NCBI RefSeq assembly: GCF_029227915.1
Contig: NC_079876.1
Coordinates: 8,682,001 to 8,746,000, forward strand
Length of the DNA stretch: 64,000 nt
Source of the DNA: Hydractinia symbiolongicarpus
Taxonomy: Eukaryota > Cnidaria > Hydrozoa > Anthoathecata > Hydractiniidae
Direction: 5' to 3'
Part shown: positions 38,201 through 50,515 of the stretch, piece by piece
Layout of the letters: every line of letters starts with the position of its first letter
Numbering within the stretch: the first letter of the stretch is position 1
Translations under genes and position numbers: made by a program
Notes under the pieces: model-generated
The model's database searches: none
The model's input: the letters and a program-made list of their open reading frames with translations, nothing else
What the model was told of the DNA's origin: nothing

Positions 38201-41200
38201 AGTTTAATCGCCGGCAAACAAAAACCCGCGATTTCCCGTAAATCCCGGGCTTGGCCCGTGTAGTCAAAAGTATACAAAGAAAGTACCCAGGGAGTAAACT
38301 CATTTCCCGATCGATTTTTTATATTATTTTTTTACCACTAAACGCATGAGACTTGTAGTTTTCAAAAATATTTTCATATTTGATGGGACGCTGGATAAAA
38401 GAAGTTTAATCGCCGGGAAACGAAAATCCGCGATTTCCCGTAAATCCCGGACTCGGCCCGTATAGTCAAAAGTATACAAAGAAAGTACCCAGGGAGTAAA
38501 CTCATTTCCCGAACGATTTTTTAAATTACTTTTTCACCACTAAAACGCATGAGACTTGTAGTTTGCAAAAATGTTTTTATTTTTGATGAGACGCTGAATA
38601 AAAGAAGTTTAATCGCCGGCAAACGAAAACCCGCGATTTCCCGTAAATCCCGGGCTTGGCCCGTATAGTCAAAAATATACAAAGAAAGTACCCAGGAAGT
38701 AAACTCATTTCCCGAACGATTTTTTATATTACTTTTTTACCACTAAACGCATGAGACTTGTAGTTTTCAAAAATATTTTCATATTTGATGGGACGCTGAA
38801 TAAAAGAAGTTTAATCGCCGGCAAACGAAAATCCGCGATTTCCCGTAAATCCCGGACTCGGCCCGTATAGTCAAAAGTATACAAAGAAAGTACCCAGGGA
38901 GTAAACTCATTTCCCGAACGATTTTTTAAATTATTTTTTCACCACTAAACCGCATGAGACTTGTAGTTTTCAAAAATGTTTTCATTTTTGATGAGACACT
39001 GAATAAAAGAAGTTTAATCGCCGGCAAACTGAAACCCGCGTTTTTCCGTAAATCCCGGGCTTGGCCCGTATAGTCAAAAGTATACAAAGAAAGTACCCAG
39101 GGAGTAAACTGATTTCCCGAACGATTTTTTAAATTACTTTTTCACCACTAAAACGCATGAGACTTGTAGTTTTCAAAAATGTTTTCATTTTTGATGAGAC
39201 GCTGAATAAATGAAGTTTAATCGCCGACAAACGAAAACCTGCGATTTCCCGTAAATCCTGGACTCGGCCCGTATAGTCAAAAGTATACAAAGAAAGTACC
39301 CAGGGAGTAAACTCATTTCCCGAACGATTTTTTATATTATTTTTTTACCACTAAACGCATGAGACTTGTAGTTTTCAAAAATATTTTCATATTTGATGGG
39401 ACGCTGAATAAAAGAAGTTTAATCGCCGGCAAACGAAAATCCGCGATTTCCCGTAAATCCCGGACTCGGCCCGTATAGTCAAAAGTATACAAAGAAAGTA
39501 CCCAGGGAGTAAACTCATTTCCCGAACGATTTTTTAAATTACTTTTTCACCACTAAAACGAATGAGACTTGTAGTTTTTAAAAATGTTTTCATTTTTGAT
39601 GAGACGCTGAATAAATGAAGTTTAATCGCCGGCAAACGGAAACCTGCGATTTCCCGTAAATCCTGGACTCGGCCCGTATAGTCAAAAGTATACAAAGAAA
39701 GTACCCAGGGAGTAAACTCATTTCCCGAACGATTTTTTATATAATTTTTTTACCACTAAACGCATGAGACTTGTAGTTTTCAAAAATATTTTCATATTTG
39801 ATGGGACGCTGAATAAAAGAAGTTTAATCGCCGGCAAACGAAAATCCGCGATTTCCCGTAAATCCCGGACTCGGCCCGTATAGTCAAAAGTATACAAAGA
39901 AAGTACCCAGGGAGTAAACTCATTTCCCGAACGATTTTTTAAATTATTTTTTCACCACTAAACCGCATGAGACTTGTAGTTTTCAAAAATGTTTTCATTT
40001 TTGATGAGACACTGAATAAAAGAAGTTTAATCGCCGGCAAACTGAAACCCGCGTTTTTCCGTAAATCCCGGGCTTGGCCCGTATAGTCAAAAGTATACAA
40101 AGAAAGTACCCAGGGAGTAAACTGATTTCCCGAACGATTTTTTAAATTACTTTTTCACCACTAAAACGCATGAGACTTGTAGTTTTCAAAAATGTTTTCA
40201 TTTTTGATGAGACGCTGAATAAATGAAGTTTAATCGCCGACAAACGAAAACCTGCGATTTCCCGTAAATCCTGGACTCGGCCCGTATAGTCAAAAGTATA
40301 CAAAGAAAGTACCCAGGGAGTAAACTCATTTCCCGAACGATTTTTTATATTATTTTTTTACCACTAAACGCATGAGACTTGTAGTTTTCAAAAATATTTT
40401 CATATTTGATGGGACGCTGAATAAAAGAAGTTTAATCGCCGGCAAACGAAAATCCGCGATTTCCCGTAAATCCCGGACTCGGCCCGTATAGTCAAAAGTA
40501 TACAAAGAAAGTACCCAGGGAGTAAACTCATTTCCCGAACGATTTTTTAAATTACTTTTTCACCACTAAAACGAATGAGACTTGTAGTTTTTAAAAATGT
40601 TTTCATTTTTGATGAGACGCTGAATAAATGAAGTTTAATCGCCGGCAAACGGAAACCTGCGATTTCCCGTAAATCCTGGACTCGGCCCGTATAGTCAAAA
40701 GTATACAAAGAAAGTACCCAGGGAGTAAACTCATTTCCCGAACGATTTTTTATATAATTTTTTTACCACTAAACGCATGAGACTTGTAGTTTTTAAAAAT
40801 ATTTTCATATTTGATGGGACGCTGAATAAAAGAAGTTTAATCGCCGGCAAACGAAAATTCCCGATTTCCCGTAAATCCCGGACTCGGCCGTATAGTCAAA
40901 AGTATACAAAGAAAGTACCCAGGGAGTAAACTCATTTCCCGAACGATTATTTAAATTACTTTTTCACCACTAAAACGCATGAGACTTGTAGTTTTTAAAA
41001 ATGTTTTCATTTTTGATGAGACGCTGAATAAATGAAGTTTAATCGCCGGCAAACGAAAACCTGCGATTTCCCGTAAATCCTGGACTCGGCCCGTATAGTC
41101 AAAAGTATGCAAAGAAGGTACCCAGGGAGTAAACTCATTTCCCAAACGATTTTTCAAATTATTTTTTCACCACTAAAACGCATAAGACTTGTAGTTTTTA

Positions 41201-42760
41201 AAAAAGTTTTCATTTTTGATGAGACGCTGAATAAAACAAGTTTAATCGCCGGCAAACAAAAACCCGCGATTTCCCGTAAATCCCGGTCTTGGCCCGTATA
41301 GTCAAAAGTATACAAAGAAAGTACCCAGGGAGTAAACTCATTTCCCGAACGATTTTTTGAATTATTTTTTCACCACTAAAACGCATGAGACTTGTAGTTT
41401 TCAAAAATGTTTTCATTTTTGATGAGACGCTGAATAAATGAAGTTTAATCGCCGGCAAACGAAAACCTGCGATTTCCCGTAAATCCTGGACTCGGCACGT
41501 ATAGTCAAAAGTATACAAAGAAAGTACCCAGGGAGTAAACTCATTTCCAGAACGATTTTTTAAATTATTTTTTCACCACTAAAACGCAAAAGACTTGTAG
41601 TTTTTAAAAAAGTTTTCATTTTTGATGAGACGCTGAATAAAAGAAGTTTAATCGCCGGCAAACAAAACCCCGCGATTTCCCGTAAATCCCGGGCTTGGCC
41701 CGTATAGTCAAAAGTATACAAAGAAAGTACCCAGGGAGTAAACTCATTTCCCGATCGATTTTTTATATTATTTTTTTACCACTAAACGCATGAGACTTGT
41801 AGTTTTCAAAAATATTTTCATATTTGATGGGACGCTGGATAAAAGAAGTTTAATCGCCGGCAAACGAAAATCCGCGATTTCCCGTAAATCCCGGACTCGG
41901 CCCGTATAGTCAAAAGTATACAAAGAAAGTACCCAGGGAGTAAACTCATTTCCCGAACGATTTTTTAAATTACTTTTTCACCACTAAAACGCATGAGACT
42001 TGTAGTTTTCAAAAATGTTTTTATTTTTGATGAGACGCTGAATAAAAGAAGTTTAATCGCCGGCAAACTAAAACCCGCGATTTCCTGTAAATCCCGGGCT
42101 TGACCCGTATAGTCAAAAGTATACAAAGAATGTACCCAGGGGGTAAACTCATTTCCCGATCGATTTTTTATATTATTTTTTTACCACTAAACGCATGAGA
42201 CTTGTAGTTTTCAAAAATGTTTTCATTTTTGATGAGACGCTGAATAAATGAAGTTTAATCGCCGGCAAACGAAAACCTGCGATTTCTCGTAAATCCTGGA
42301 CTCGGCCCGTATAGTCAAAAGTATACAAAGAAAGTACCCAGGGAGTAAACTCATTTCCAGAACGATTTTTTAAATTATTTTTTCACCACTAAAACGCAAA
42401 AGACGTGTAGTTTTTAAAAATGTTTTCATTTTTGATGAGACGCTGAATAAAAGAAGTTTAATCGCCGGCAAACGAAACCCCGCGATTTTCCGTAAATCCC
42501 GGGCTTGGCCCGTATAGTCAAAAGTATACAAAGAAAGTACCCAGGGAGTAAACTCATTTCCCGATCGATTTTTTATATTATTTTTTTACCACTAAACGCA
42601 TGAGACTTGTAGTTTTCAAAAATATTTTCATATTTGATGGGACGCTGGATAAAAGAAGTTTAATCGCCGGCAAACGAAAATCCGCGATTTCCCGTAAATC
42701 CCGGACTCGGCCCGTATAGTCAAAAGTATACAAAGAAAGTACCCAGGGAGTAAACTCATT
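35215..42760 (+). repeat. Block F1, matched about 15 kb downstream
   Basis: Matches F2 (50817-57150). The offset is 15602 at the left (36898 with 52500), 15399 after 37.6 kb and 14387 after 40.9 kb. The two steps are a single extra monomer in F1 (about 37350-37560) and an extra 5-monomer duplication in F1 (38840-40840). Shared rare bases include CTAATACGAAAAAG, AATCACCGG, GTAAACCCATTTCC, CCTGCAATTTCTCG, CCCGTGTAGTC, CGCCGGGAAACG, GTTTGCAAAAATG and AAAAATATAC. Confidence 0.9.
38840..40840 (+). repeat. 5-monomer tandem duplication inside F1 (about 1013 bp step)
   Basis: GACACTG (38998 and 40011), CAAACTGAAACCC, GTAAACTGATTTCCC, CGCCGACAAACG, AAACGAATGAG, CAAACGGAAACC and the TTTATATAATTTTTTT tract each appear twice about 1013 bases apart. 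Block F2 has the five monomers once, so the duplication arose after F1 and F2 separated, or one copy was lost from F2. Confidence 0.88.
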
Positions 42761-43210
42761 TCCCGAACGATTTTTTAAATTACTTTTTCACCACTAAAAC
42801 GCATGAGACTTGTAGTTTTCAAAAATGTTTTTATTTTTGATGAGACGCTGAATAAAAGAAGTTTAATCGCCGGCAAACGAAAACCTGCGATTTCCCGTAA
42901 ATCCCGGGCTTGACCCGTATAGTCAAAAGTATACAAAGAAAGTACCCAGGGAGTAAACTCATTTCCAGAACGATTTTTTAAATTATTTTTTCACCACTAA
43001 AACGCAAAAGACTTGTAGTTTTTAAAAAAGTTTTCATTTTTGATGAGACGCTGAATAAAAGAAGTTTAATCGCCGGCAAACAAAAACCCGCGATTTCCCG
43101 TAAATCCCGGGCTTGGCCCGTATAGTCAAAAGTATACAAAGAAAGTACCCAGGGAGTAAACTCATTTCCCGATCGATTTTTTATATTATTTTTTTACCAC
43201 TAAACGCATG
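40780..43210 (+). repeat. Block G1: 12-monomer tandem duplication, first copy (2431 bp)
   Basis: All landmarks return 2431 bases later: CTCGGCCGTATAG with one missing C (40885 and 43316), AAGAAGGTACCC (a GGTACC site), CGATTTTTCAAATT, AAAACAAGTTTAATCG, CCCGGTCTTGG, TTTTTTGAATTATT, AAAGACGTGTAG and GAATGTACCCAGGGGG. The left end lies within the run ACCACTAAACGCATGAG shared by the two joined monomers. Confidence 0.92.
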
Positions 43211-45641
43211 AGACTTGTAGTTTTTAAAAATATTTTCATATTTGATGGGACGCTGAATAAAAGAAGTTTAATCGCCGGCAAACGAAAATTCCCGATTTCC
43301 CGTAAATCCCGGACTCGGCCGTATAGTCAAAAGTATACAAAGAAAGTACCCAGGGAGTAAACTCATTTCCCGAACGATTATTTAAATTACTTTTTCACCA
43401 CTAAAACGCATGAGACTTGTAGTTTTTAAAAATGTTTTCATTTTTGATGAGACGCTGAATAAATGAAGTTTAATCGCCGGCAAACGAAAACCTGCGATTT
43501 CCCGTAAATCCTGGACTCGGCCCGTATAGTCAAAAGTATGCAAAGAAGGTACCCAGGGAGTAAACTCATTTCCCAAACGATTTTTCAAATTATTTTTTCA
43601 CCACTAAAACGCATAAGACTTGTAGTTTTTAAAAAAGTTTTCATTTTTGATGAGACGCTGAATAAAACAAGTTTAATCGCCGGCAAACAAAAACCCGCGA
43701 TTTCCCGTAAATCCCGGTCTTGGCCCGTATAGTCAAAAGTATACAAAGAAAGTACCCAGGGAGTAAACTCATTTCCCGAACGATTTTTTGAATTATTTTT
43801 TCACCACTAAAACGCATGAGACTTGTAGTTTTCAAAAATGTTTTCATTTTTGATGAGACGCTGAATAAATGAAGTTTAATCGCCGGCAAACGAAAACCTG
43901 CGATTTCCCGTAAATCCTGGACTCGGCACGTATAGTCAAAAGTATACAAAGAAAGTACCCAGGGAGTAAACTCATTTCCAGAACGATTTTTTAAATTATT
44001 TTTTCACCACTAAAACGCAAAAGACTTGTAGTTTTTAAAAAAGTTTTCATTTTTGATGAGACGCTGAATAAAAGAAGTTTAATCGCCGGCAAACAAAACC
44101 CCGCGATTTCCCGTAAATCCCGGGCTTGGCCCGTATAGTCAAAAGTATACAAAGAAAGTACCCAGGGAGTAAACTCATTTCCCGATCGATTTTTTATATT
44201 ATTTTTTTACCACTAAACGCATGAGACTTGTAGTTTTCAAAAATATTTTCATATTTGATGGGACGCTGGATAAAAGAAGTTTAATCGCCGGCAAACGAAA
44301 ATCCGCGATTTCCCGTAAATCCCGGACTCGGCCCGTATAGTCAAAAGTATACAAAGAAAGTACCCAGGGAGTAAACTCATTTCCCGAACGATTTTTTAAA
44401 TTACTTTTTCACCACTAAAACGCATGAGACTTGTAGTTTTCAAAAATGTTTTTATTTTTGATGAGACGCTGAATAAAAGAAGTTTAATCGCCGGCAAACT
44501 AAAACCCGCGATTTCCTGTAAATCCCGGGCTTGACCCGTATAGTCAAAAGTATACAAAGAATGTACCCAGGGGGTAAACTCATTTCCCGATCGATTTTTT
44601 ATATTATTTTTTTACCACTAAACGCATGAGACTTGTAGTTTTCAAAAATGTTTTCATTTTTGATGAGACGCTGAATAAATGAAGTTTAATCGCCGGCAAA
44701 CGAAAACCTGCGATTTCTCGTAAATCCTGGACTCGGCCCGTATAGTCAAAAGTATACAAAGAAAGTACCCAGGGAGTAAACTCATTTCCAGAACGATTTT
44801 TTAAATTATTTTTTCACCACTAAAACGCAAAAGACGTGTAGTTTTTAAAAATGTTTTCATTTTTGATGAGACGCTGAATAAAAGAAGTTTAATCGCCGGC
44901 AAACGAAACCCCGCGATTTTCCGTAAATCCCGGGCTTGGCCCGTATAGTCAAAAGTATACAAAGAAAGTACCCAGGGAGTAAACTTATTTCCCGATCGAT
45001 TTTTTATATTATTTTTTTACCACTAAACGCATGAGACTTGTAGTTTTCAAAAATATTTTCATATTTGATGGGACGCTGGATAAAAGAAGTTTAATCGCCG
45101 GCAAACGAAAATCCGCGATTTCCCGTAAATCCCGGACTCGGCCCGTATAGTCAAAAGTATACAAAGAAAGTACCCAGGGAGTAAACTCATTTCCCGAACG
45201 ATTTTTTAAATTACTTTTTCACCACTAAAACGCATGAGACTTGTAGTTTTCAAAAATGTTTTTATTTTTGATGAGACGCTGAATAAAAGAAGTTTAATCG
45301 CCGGCAAACGAAAACCTGCGATTTCCCGTAAATCCCGGGCTTGACCCGTATAGTCAAAAGTATACAAAGAAAGTACCCAGGGAGTAAACTCATTTCCAGA
45401 ACGATTTTTTAAATTATTTTTTCACCACTAAAACGCAAAAGACTTGTAGTTTTTAAAAAAGTTTTCATTTTTGATGAGACGCTGAATAAAAGAAGTTTAA
45501 TCGCCGGCGAACAAAAACCCGCGATTTCCCGTAAATCCCGGGCTTGGCCCGTATAGTCAAAAGTATACAAAGAAAGTACCCAGGGAGTAAACTCATTTCC
45601 CGATCGATTTTTTATATTATTTTTTTACCACTAAACGCATG
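43211..45641 (+). repeat. Block G2: 12-monomer tandem duplication, second copy (2431 bp)
   Basis: Almost base-for-base copy of G1; GTAAACTTATTTCCC near 44982 and CCGGCGAACAAAAAC near 45507 are among the few changes. The junction with G1 at about 43190-43215 joins a GATCGATTT monomer to one reading GTTTTTAAAAATATTTTC. The copies abut exactly, as expected for one unequal exchange. Much of G2 (43734-46457) also matches 57108-59830 at offset about 13374. Confidence 0.91.
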
Positions 45642-46371
45642 AGACTTGTAGTTTTCAAAAATATTTTCATATTTGATGGGACGCTGGATAAAAGAAGTTT
45701 AATCGCCGGCAAACGAAAATCCGCGATTTCCCGTAAATCCCGGGCTTGGCCCGTATTGTCAAAAGTATACAAAGAAAGTACCCAGGGAGTAAACTCATTT
45801 CCTGAACGATTTTTTAAATTACTTTTTCACCACTAAAACGCATGAGACTTGTAGTTTTCAAAAATGTTTTTATTTTTGATGAGACGCTGAATAAAAGAAG
45901 TTTAATCGCCGGCAAACGAAAACCCGCGATTTCCCGTAAATCCCGGGCTTGGCCCGTATAGTCAAAAGTATACAAAGAATGTACCCAGGGAGTAAACTCA
46001 TTTCCCGATCGATTTTTTATATTATTTTTTTACCACTAAACGCATGAGACTTGTAGTTTTCAAAAATATTTTCATATTTGATGGGACGCTGGATAAAAGA
46101 AGTTTAATCGCCAGCAAACGAAAATCCGCGATTTCCCGTAAATCCCGGGCTTGGCCCGTATAGTCAAAAGTATACAAAGAAAGTACCCAGGGAGTAAACT
46201 CATTTCCCGAACGATTTTTTAAATTACTTTTTCACCACTAAAACGCATGAGACTTATAGTTTTCAAAAATGTTTTTATTTTTGATGAGACGCTGAATAAA
46301 AGAAGTTTAATCGCCGGCAAACGAAAACCCGCGATTTCCCGTAAATCCCGGGCTTGGCCCGTATAGTCAAA
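45562..46371 (+). repeat. Dimeric higher-order repeat (405 bp, two copies)
   Basis: A GATCGATTT monomer with GCTGGATAAAAG and AAAATCCGCG alternates with an AAATTAC monomer with TGTTTTTATTTTTG and AAAACCCGCG. Dimers start at 45562 and 45967, and a third, altered one starts at 46372 (TTTATATTACTTTTTTACC, ACGCAGGAGAC). The same dimer series occurs at about 58935-59830. Confidence 0.85.
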
Positions 46372-46549
46372 AGTATACAAAGAATGTACCCAGGGAGTAA
46401 ACTCATTTCCCGAACGATTTTTTATATTACTTTTTTACCACTAAACGCAGGAGACTTGTAGTTTTTAAAAATGTTTTCATTTTTGATGAGACGCTGAATA
46501 AATGAAGTTTAATCGCCGGCAAACGAAAACCTGCGATTTCCCGTAAATC

Positions 46550-48372
46550 CTGGACTCGGCCCGTATAGTCAAAAGTATACAAAGAAAGTACCCAGGGAGT
46601 AAACTCATTTCCCGAACGATTTTTTATATTATTTTTTGACCACTAAACGCATGAGACTTGTAGTTTTCAAAAATGTTTTTATTTTTGATGAGACGCTGAA
46701 TAAAAGAAGTTTAATCGCCGGCAAACGAAAATCCGCGATTTCCCGTAAATCCCGGACTCGGCCCGTATAGTCAAAAGTATACAAAGAAAGTACCCAGGGA
46801 GTAAACTCATTTCCCGAACGATTTTTTAAATTATTTTTTCACCACTAAACCGCATGAGACTTGTAGTTTTCAAAAATGTTTTCATTTTTGATGAGACACT
46901 GAATAAAAGAAGTTTAATCGCCGGCAAACTAAAACCCGCGTTTTTCCGTAAATCCCGGGCTTGGCCCGTATAGTCAAAAGTATACAAAGAAAGTACCCAG
47001 TGAGTAAACTGATTTCCCGAACGATTTTTTAAATTACTTTTTCACCACTAAAACGCATGAGACTTGTAGTTTTTAAAAATGTTTTCATTTTTGATGAGAC
47101 GCTGAATAAATGAAGTTTAATCGCCGGCAAACGAAAACCTGCGATTTCCCGTAAATCCTGGACTCGGCCCGTATAGTCAAAAGTATACAAAGAAACTACC
47201 CAGGGAGTAAACTCATTTCCCGAACGATTTTTTAAATTATTTTTTTACCACTAAAACGCATGAGACTTGTAGTTTTCAAAAATGTTTTCATTTTTGATGA
47301 GACGCTAAATAAATGAAATTTAATCGCCGGCAAACGAAAACCTGCGATTTCCCGTAAATCCTGGACTCGGCCCGTAAATTCAAAAGTATACAAAGAAATT
47401 ACCCAGGGAGTAAACTCATTTCCAGAACGATTTTTTAAATTATTTTTTCACCACTAAAACGCATGAGACTTGTAGTTTTTAAAAATGTTTTCATTTTTGA
47501 TGAGACGCTGGATAAAAGCAGTTTAATCGCCGGCAAACGAAAACCTGCGATTTCCCTAAATCCCGGACTCGGCCCGTATAGTCAAAAGAATACAAAGAAA
47601 GTACCCAGTGAGTAAACTCATTTCCAGAACGATTTTTTAAATTATTTTTTCACCACTAAAACGCATAAGACTTGTAGTTTTTAAAAATGTTTTCATTTTT
47701 GATGAGACGCTGAATAAAAGAAGTTTAATCGCCGGCAAACGAAAACCCGCGTTTTTCCGTAAATCCCGGGCTTGGCCCGTATAGTCAAAAGTATACAAAG
47801 AAAGTACCCAGGGAGTAAACTCATTTCCCGAGCGATTTTTTAAATTACTTTTTCACCACTAAAACGCATGAGACTTATAGTTTTCAAGAATGTTTTCATT
47901 TTTGATGAGACGCTGAATAAAAGCAGTTTAATCGCCGGCAAACGAAATCCCGCGATTTCCCGTAAATCCCGGGCTTGGCACGTATAGTCGAATGTATACA
48001 AAGAAAGTACCCTGTGAGTAAACTCATTTCCAGAACGATTTTTTAAATTATTTTTTCACCACTAAAACGCATAAGACTTGTAGTTTTTAAAAACGTTTTC
48101 ATTTTTGATGAGACGCTGAATAAAAGAAGTTTAATCGCCGGCAAACGAAAACCCGCGATTTCCCGTAAATCCCGGCTTGGTCCGTATAGTCAAAAGTATA
48201 CAAAGAAACTACCCAGGGAGTAAACTCATTTCCCGAACGATTTTTTAAATTATTTTTTCACCACTAAAACGCATGAGACTTGTAGTTTTCAAAAATGTTT
48301 TCATTTTTGATGAGACGCTGAATAAAAGCAGTTTAATCGCCGCCAAACGAAAACCTGCGAATTCCCTAAATC
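46550..48372 (+). repeat. 9-monomer higher-order repeat, copy 1 (1823 bp)
   Basis: Nine monomers: ATA-like with TTTTTTGACCAC and TGTTTTTATTTTTG; ACCGC/GACACTG; GTGAGTAAACTG with AAATGAAG; AAACTACCC with GCTAAATAAATGAAATTT; AAATTACCC with GCTGGATAAAAGCAG; GAATAC with CCAG/CATAAG; GAGCG with AAGAATG; CCTGTGAG with AAAACGTTTTC; AAACTACCC with CGCCGCCAAACG. Landmarks repeat 1823 bases later (GACACTG core 46898 and 48721). The monomer just before it, at 46372, carries ACGCAGGAGAC. Confidence 0.9.
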
Positions 48373-50515
48373 CCGGACTCGGCCCGTATAGTCAAAAGTA
48401 TACAAAGAAAGTACCCAGGGAGTAAACTCATTTCCCGAACGATTTTTTATATTATTTTTTGACCACTAAACGCATGAGACTTGTAGTTTTCAAAAATGTT
48501 TTTATTTTTGATGAGACGCTGAATAAAAGAAGTTTAATCGCCGGCAAACGAAAATCCGCGATTTCCCGTAAATCCCGGACTCGGCCCGTATAGTCAAAAG
48601 TATACAAAGAAAGTACCCAGGGAGTAAACTCATTTCCCGAACGATTTTTTAAATTATTTTTTCACCACTAAACCGCATGAGACTTGTAGTTTTCAAAAAT
48701 GTTTTCATTTTTGATGAGACACTGAATAAAAGAAGTTTAATCGCCGGCAAACTAAAACCCGCGTTTTTCCGTAAATCCCGGGCTTGGCCCGTATAGTCAA
48801 AAGTATACAAAGAAAGTACCCAGTGAGTAAACTGATTTCCCGAACGATTTTTTAAATTACTTTTTCACCACTAAAACGCATGAGACTTGTAGTTTTTAAA
48901 AATGTTTTCATTTTTGATGAGACGCTGAATAAATGAAGTTTAATCGCCGGCAAACGAAAACCTGCGATTTCCCGTAAATCCTGGACTCGGCCCGTATAGT
49001 CAAAAGTATACAAAGAAACTACCCAGGGAGTAAACTCATTTCCCGAACGATTTTTTAAATTATTTTTTTACCACTAAAACGCATGAGACTTGTAGTTTTC
49101 AAAAATGTTTTCATTTTTGATGAGACGCTAAATAAATGAAATTTAATCGCCGGCAAACGAAAACCTGCGATTTCCCGTAAATCCTGGACTCGGCCCGTAA
49201 ATTCAAAAGTATACAAAGAAATTACCCAGGGAGTAAACTCATTTCCAGAACGATTTTTTAAATTATTTTTTCACCACTAAAACGCATGAGACTTGTAGTT
49301 TTCAAAAATGTTTTCATTTTTGATGAGACGCTGGATAAAAGCAGTTTAATCGCTGGCAAACGAAAACCTGCGATTTCCCTAAATCCCGGACTCGGCCCGT
49401 ATAGTCAAAAGAATACCAAGAAAGTACCCAGGGAGTAAACTCATTTCCAGAACGATTTTTTAAATTATTTTTTCACCACTAAAACGCATAAGACTTGTAG
49501 TTTTTAAAAATGTTTTCATTTTTGATGAGACGCTGAATAAAAGAAGTTTAATCGCCGGCAAACGAAAACCCGCGTTTTTCCGTAAATCCCGGGCTTGGCC
49601 CGTATAGTCAAAAGTATACAAAGAAAGTACTCAGGGAGTAAACTCATTTCCCGAGCGATTTTTTAAATTACTTTTTCACCACTAAAACGCATGAGACTTA
49701 TAGTTTTCAAGAATGTTTTCATTTTTGATGAGTCGCTGAATAAAAGCAGTTTAATCGCCGGCAAACGAAATCCCGCGATTTCCCGTAAATCCCGGGCTTG
49801 GCACGTATAGTCGAATGTATACAAAGAAAGTACCCTGTGAGTAAACTCATTTCCAGAACGATTTTTTAAATTATTTTTTCACCACTAAAACGCATAAGAC
49901 TTGTAGTTTTTAAAAACGTTTTCATTTTTGATGAGACGCTGAATAAAAGAAGTTTAATCGCCGGCAAACGAAAACCCGCGATTTCCCGTAAATCCCGGCT
50001 TGGTCCGTATAGTCAAAAGTATACAAAGAAACTACCCAGGGAGTAAACTCATTTCCCGAACGATTTTTTAAATTATTTTTTCACCACTAAAACGCATGAG
50101 ACTTGTAGTTTTCAAAAATGTTTTCATTTTTGATAAGACGCTGAATAAAAGCAGTTTAATCGCCGCCAAACGAAAACCTGCGAATTCCCTAAATCCCGGA
50201 CTCGGCCCGTATAGTCAAAAGTATACAAAGAAAGTACCCAGGGAGTAAACTCATTTCCAGAACGATTTTTTAAATTATTTTTTCACCACTAATACGAAAA
50301 AGACTTGTAGTTTTTAAAAATGTTTTCATTTTTGATGAGACGCTGAATAAAATGAAGTTTAATCACCGGCAAACGAAAACCCGCGATTTCCCGTAAATCC
50401 CGGGCTTCGCCCGTATAGTCAAAAGTATACAAAGAAAGTACCCAGGGAGTAAACCCATTTCCCGAACGATTTTTTATATTATCTTTTTACCACTAAACGC
50501 ATGAGACTTGTAGTT
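48373..50515 (+). repeat. 9-monomer higher-order repeat, copy 2
   Basis: Matches copy 1 up to about 50240, then continues with two more monomers (CTAATACGAAAAAG with AATCACCGG, and GTAAACCCATTTCC with TATTATCTTTTTACC) before copy 3 begins. Relative to copy 3 the step is 1824 (48721 and 50545; CTAATACG 50291 and 52115). Private changes include CGCTGGCAAACG near 49350, AGTACTCAGGG near 49628 and TTGATAAGACG near 50133. Confidence 0.88.
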
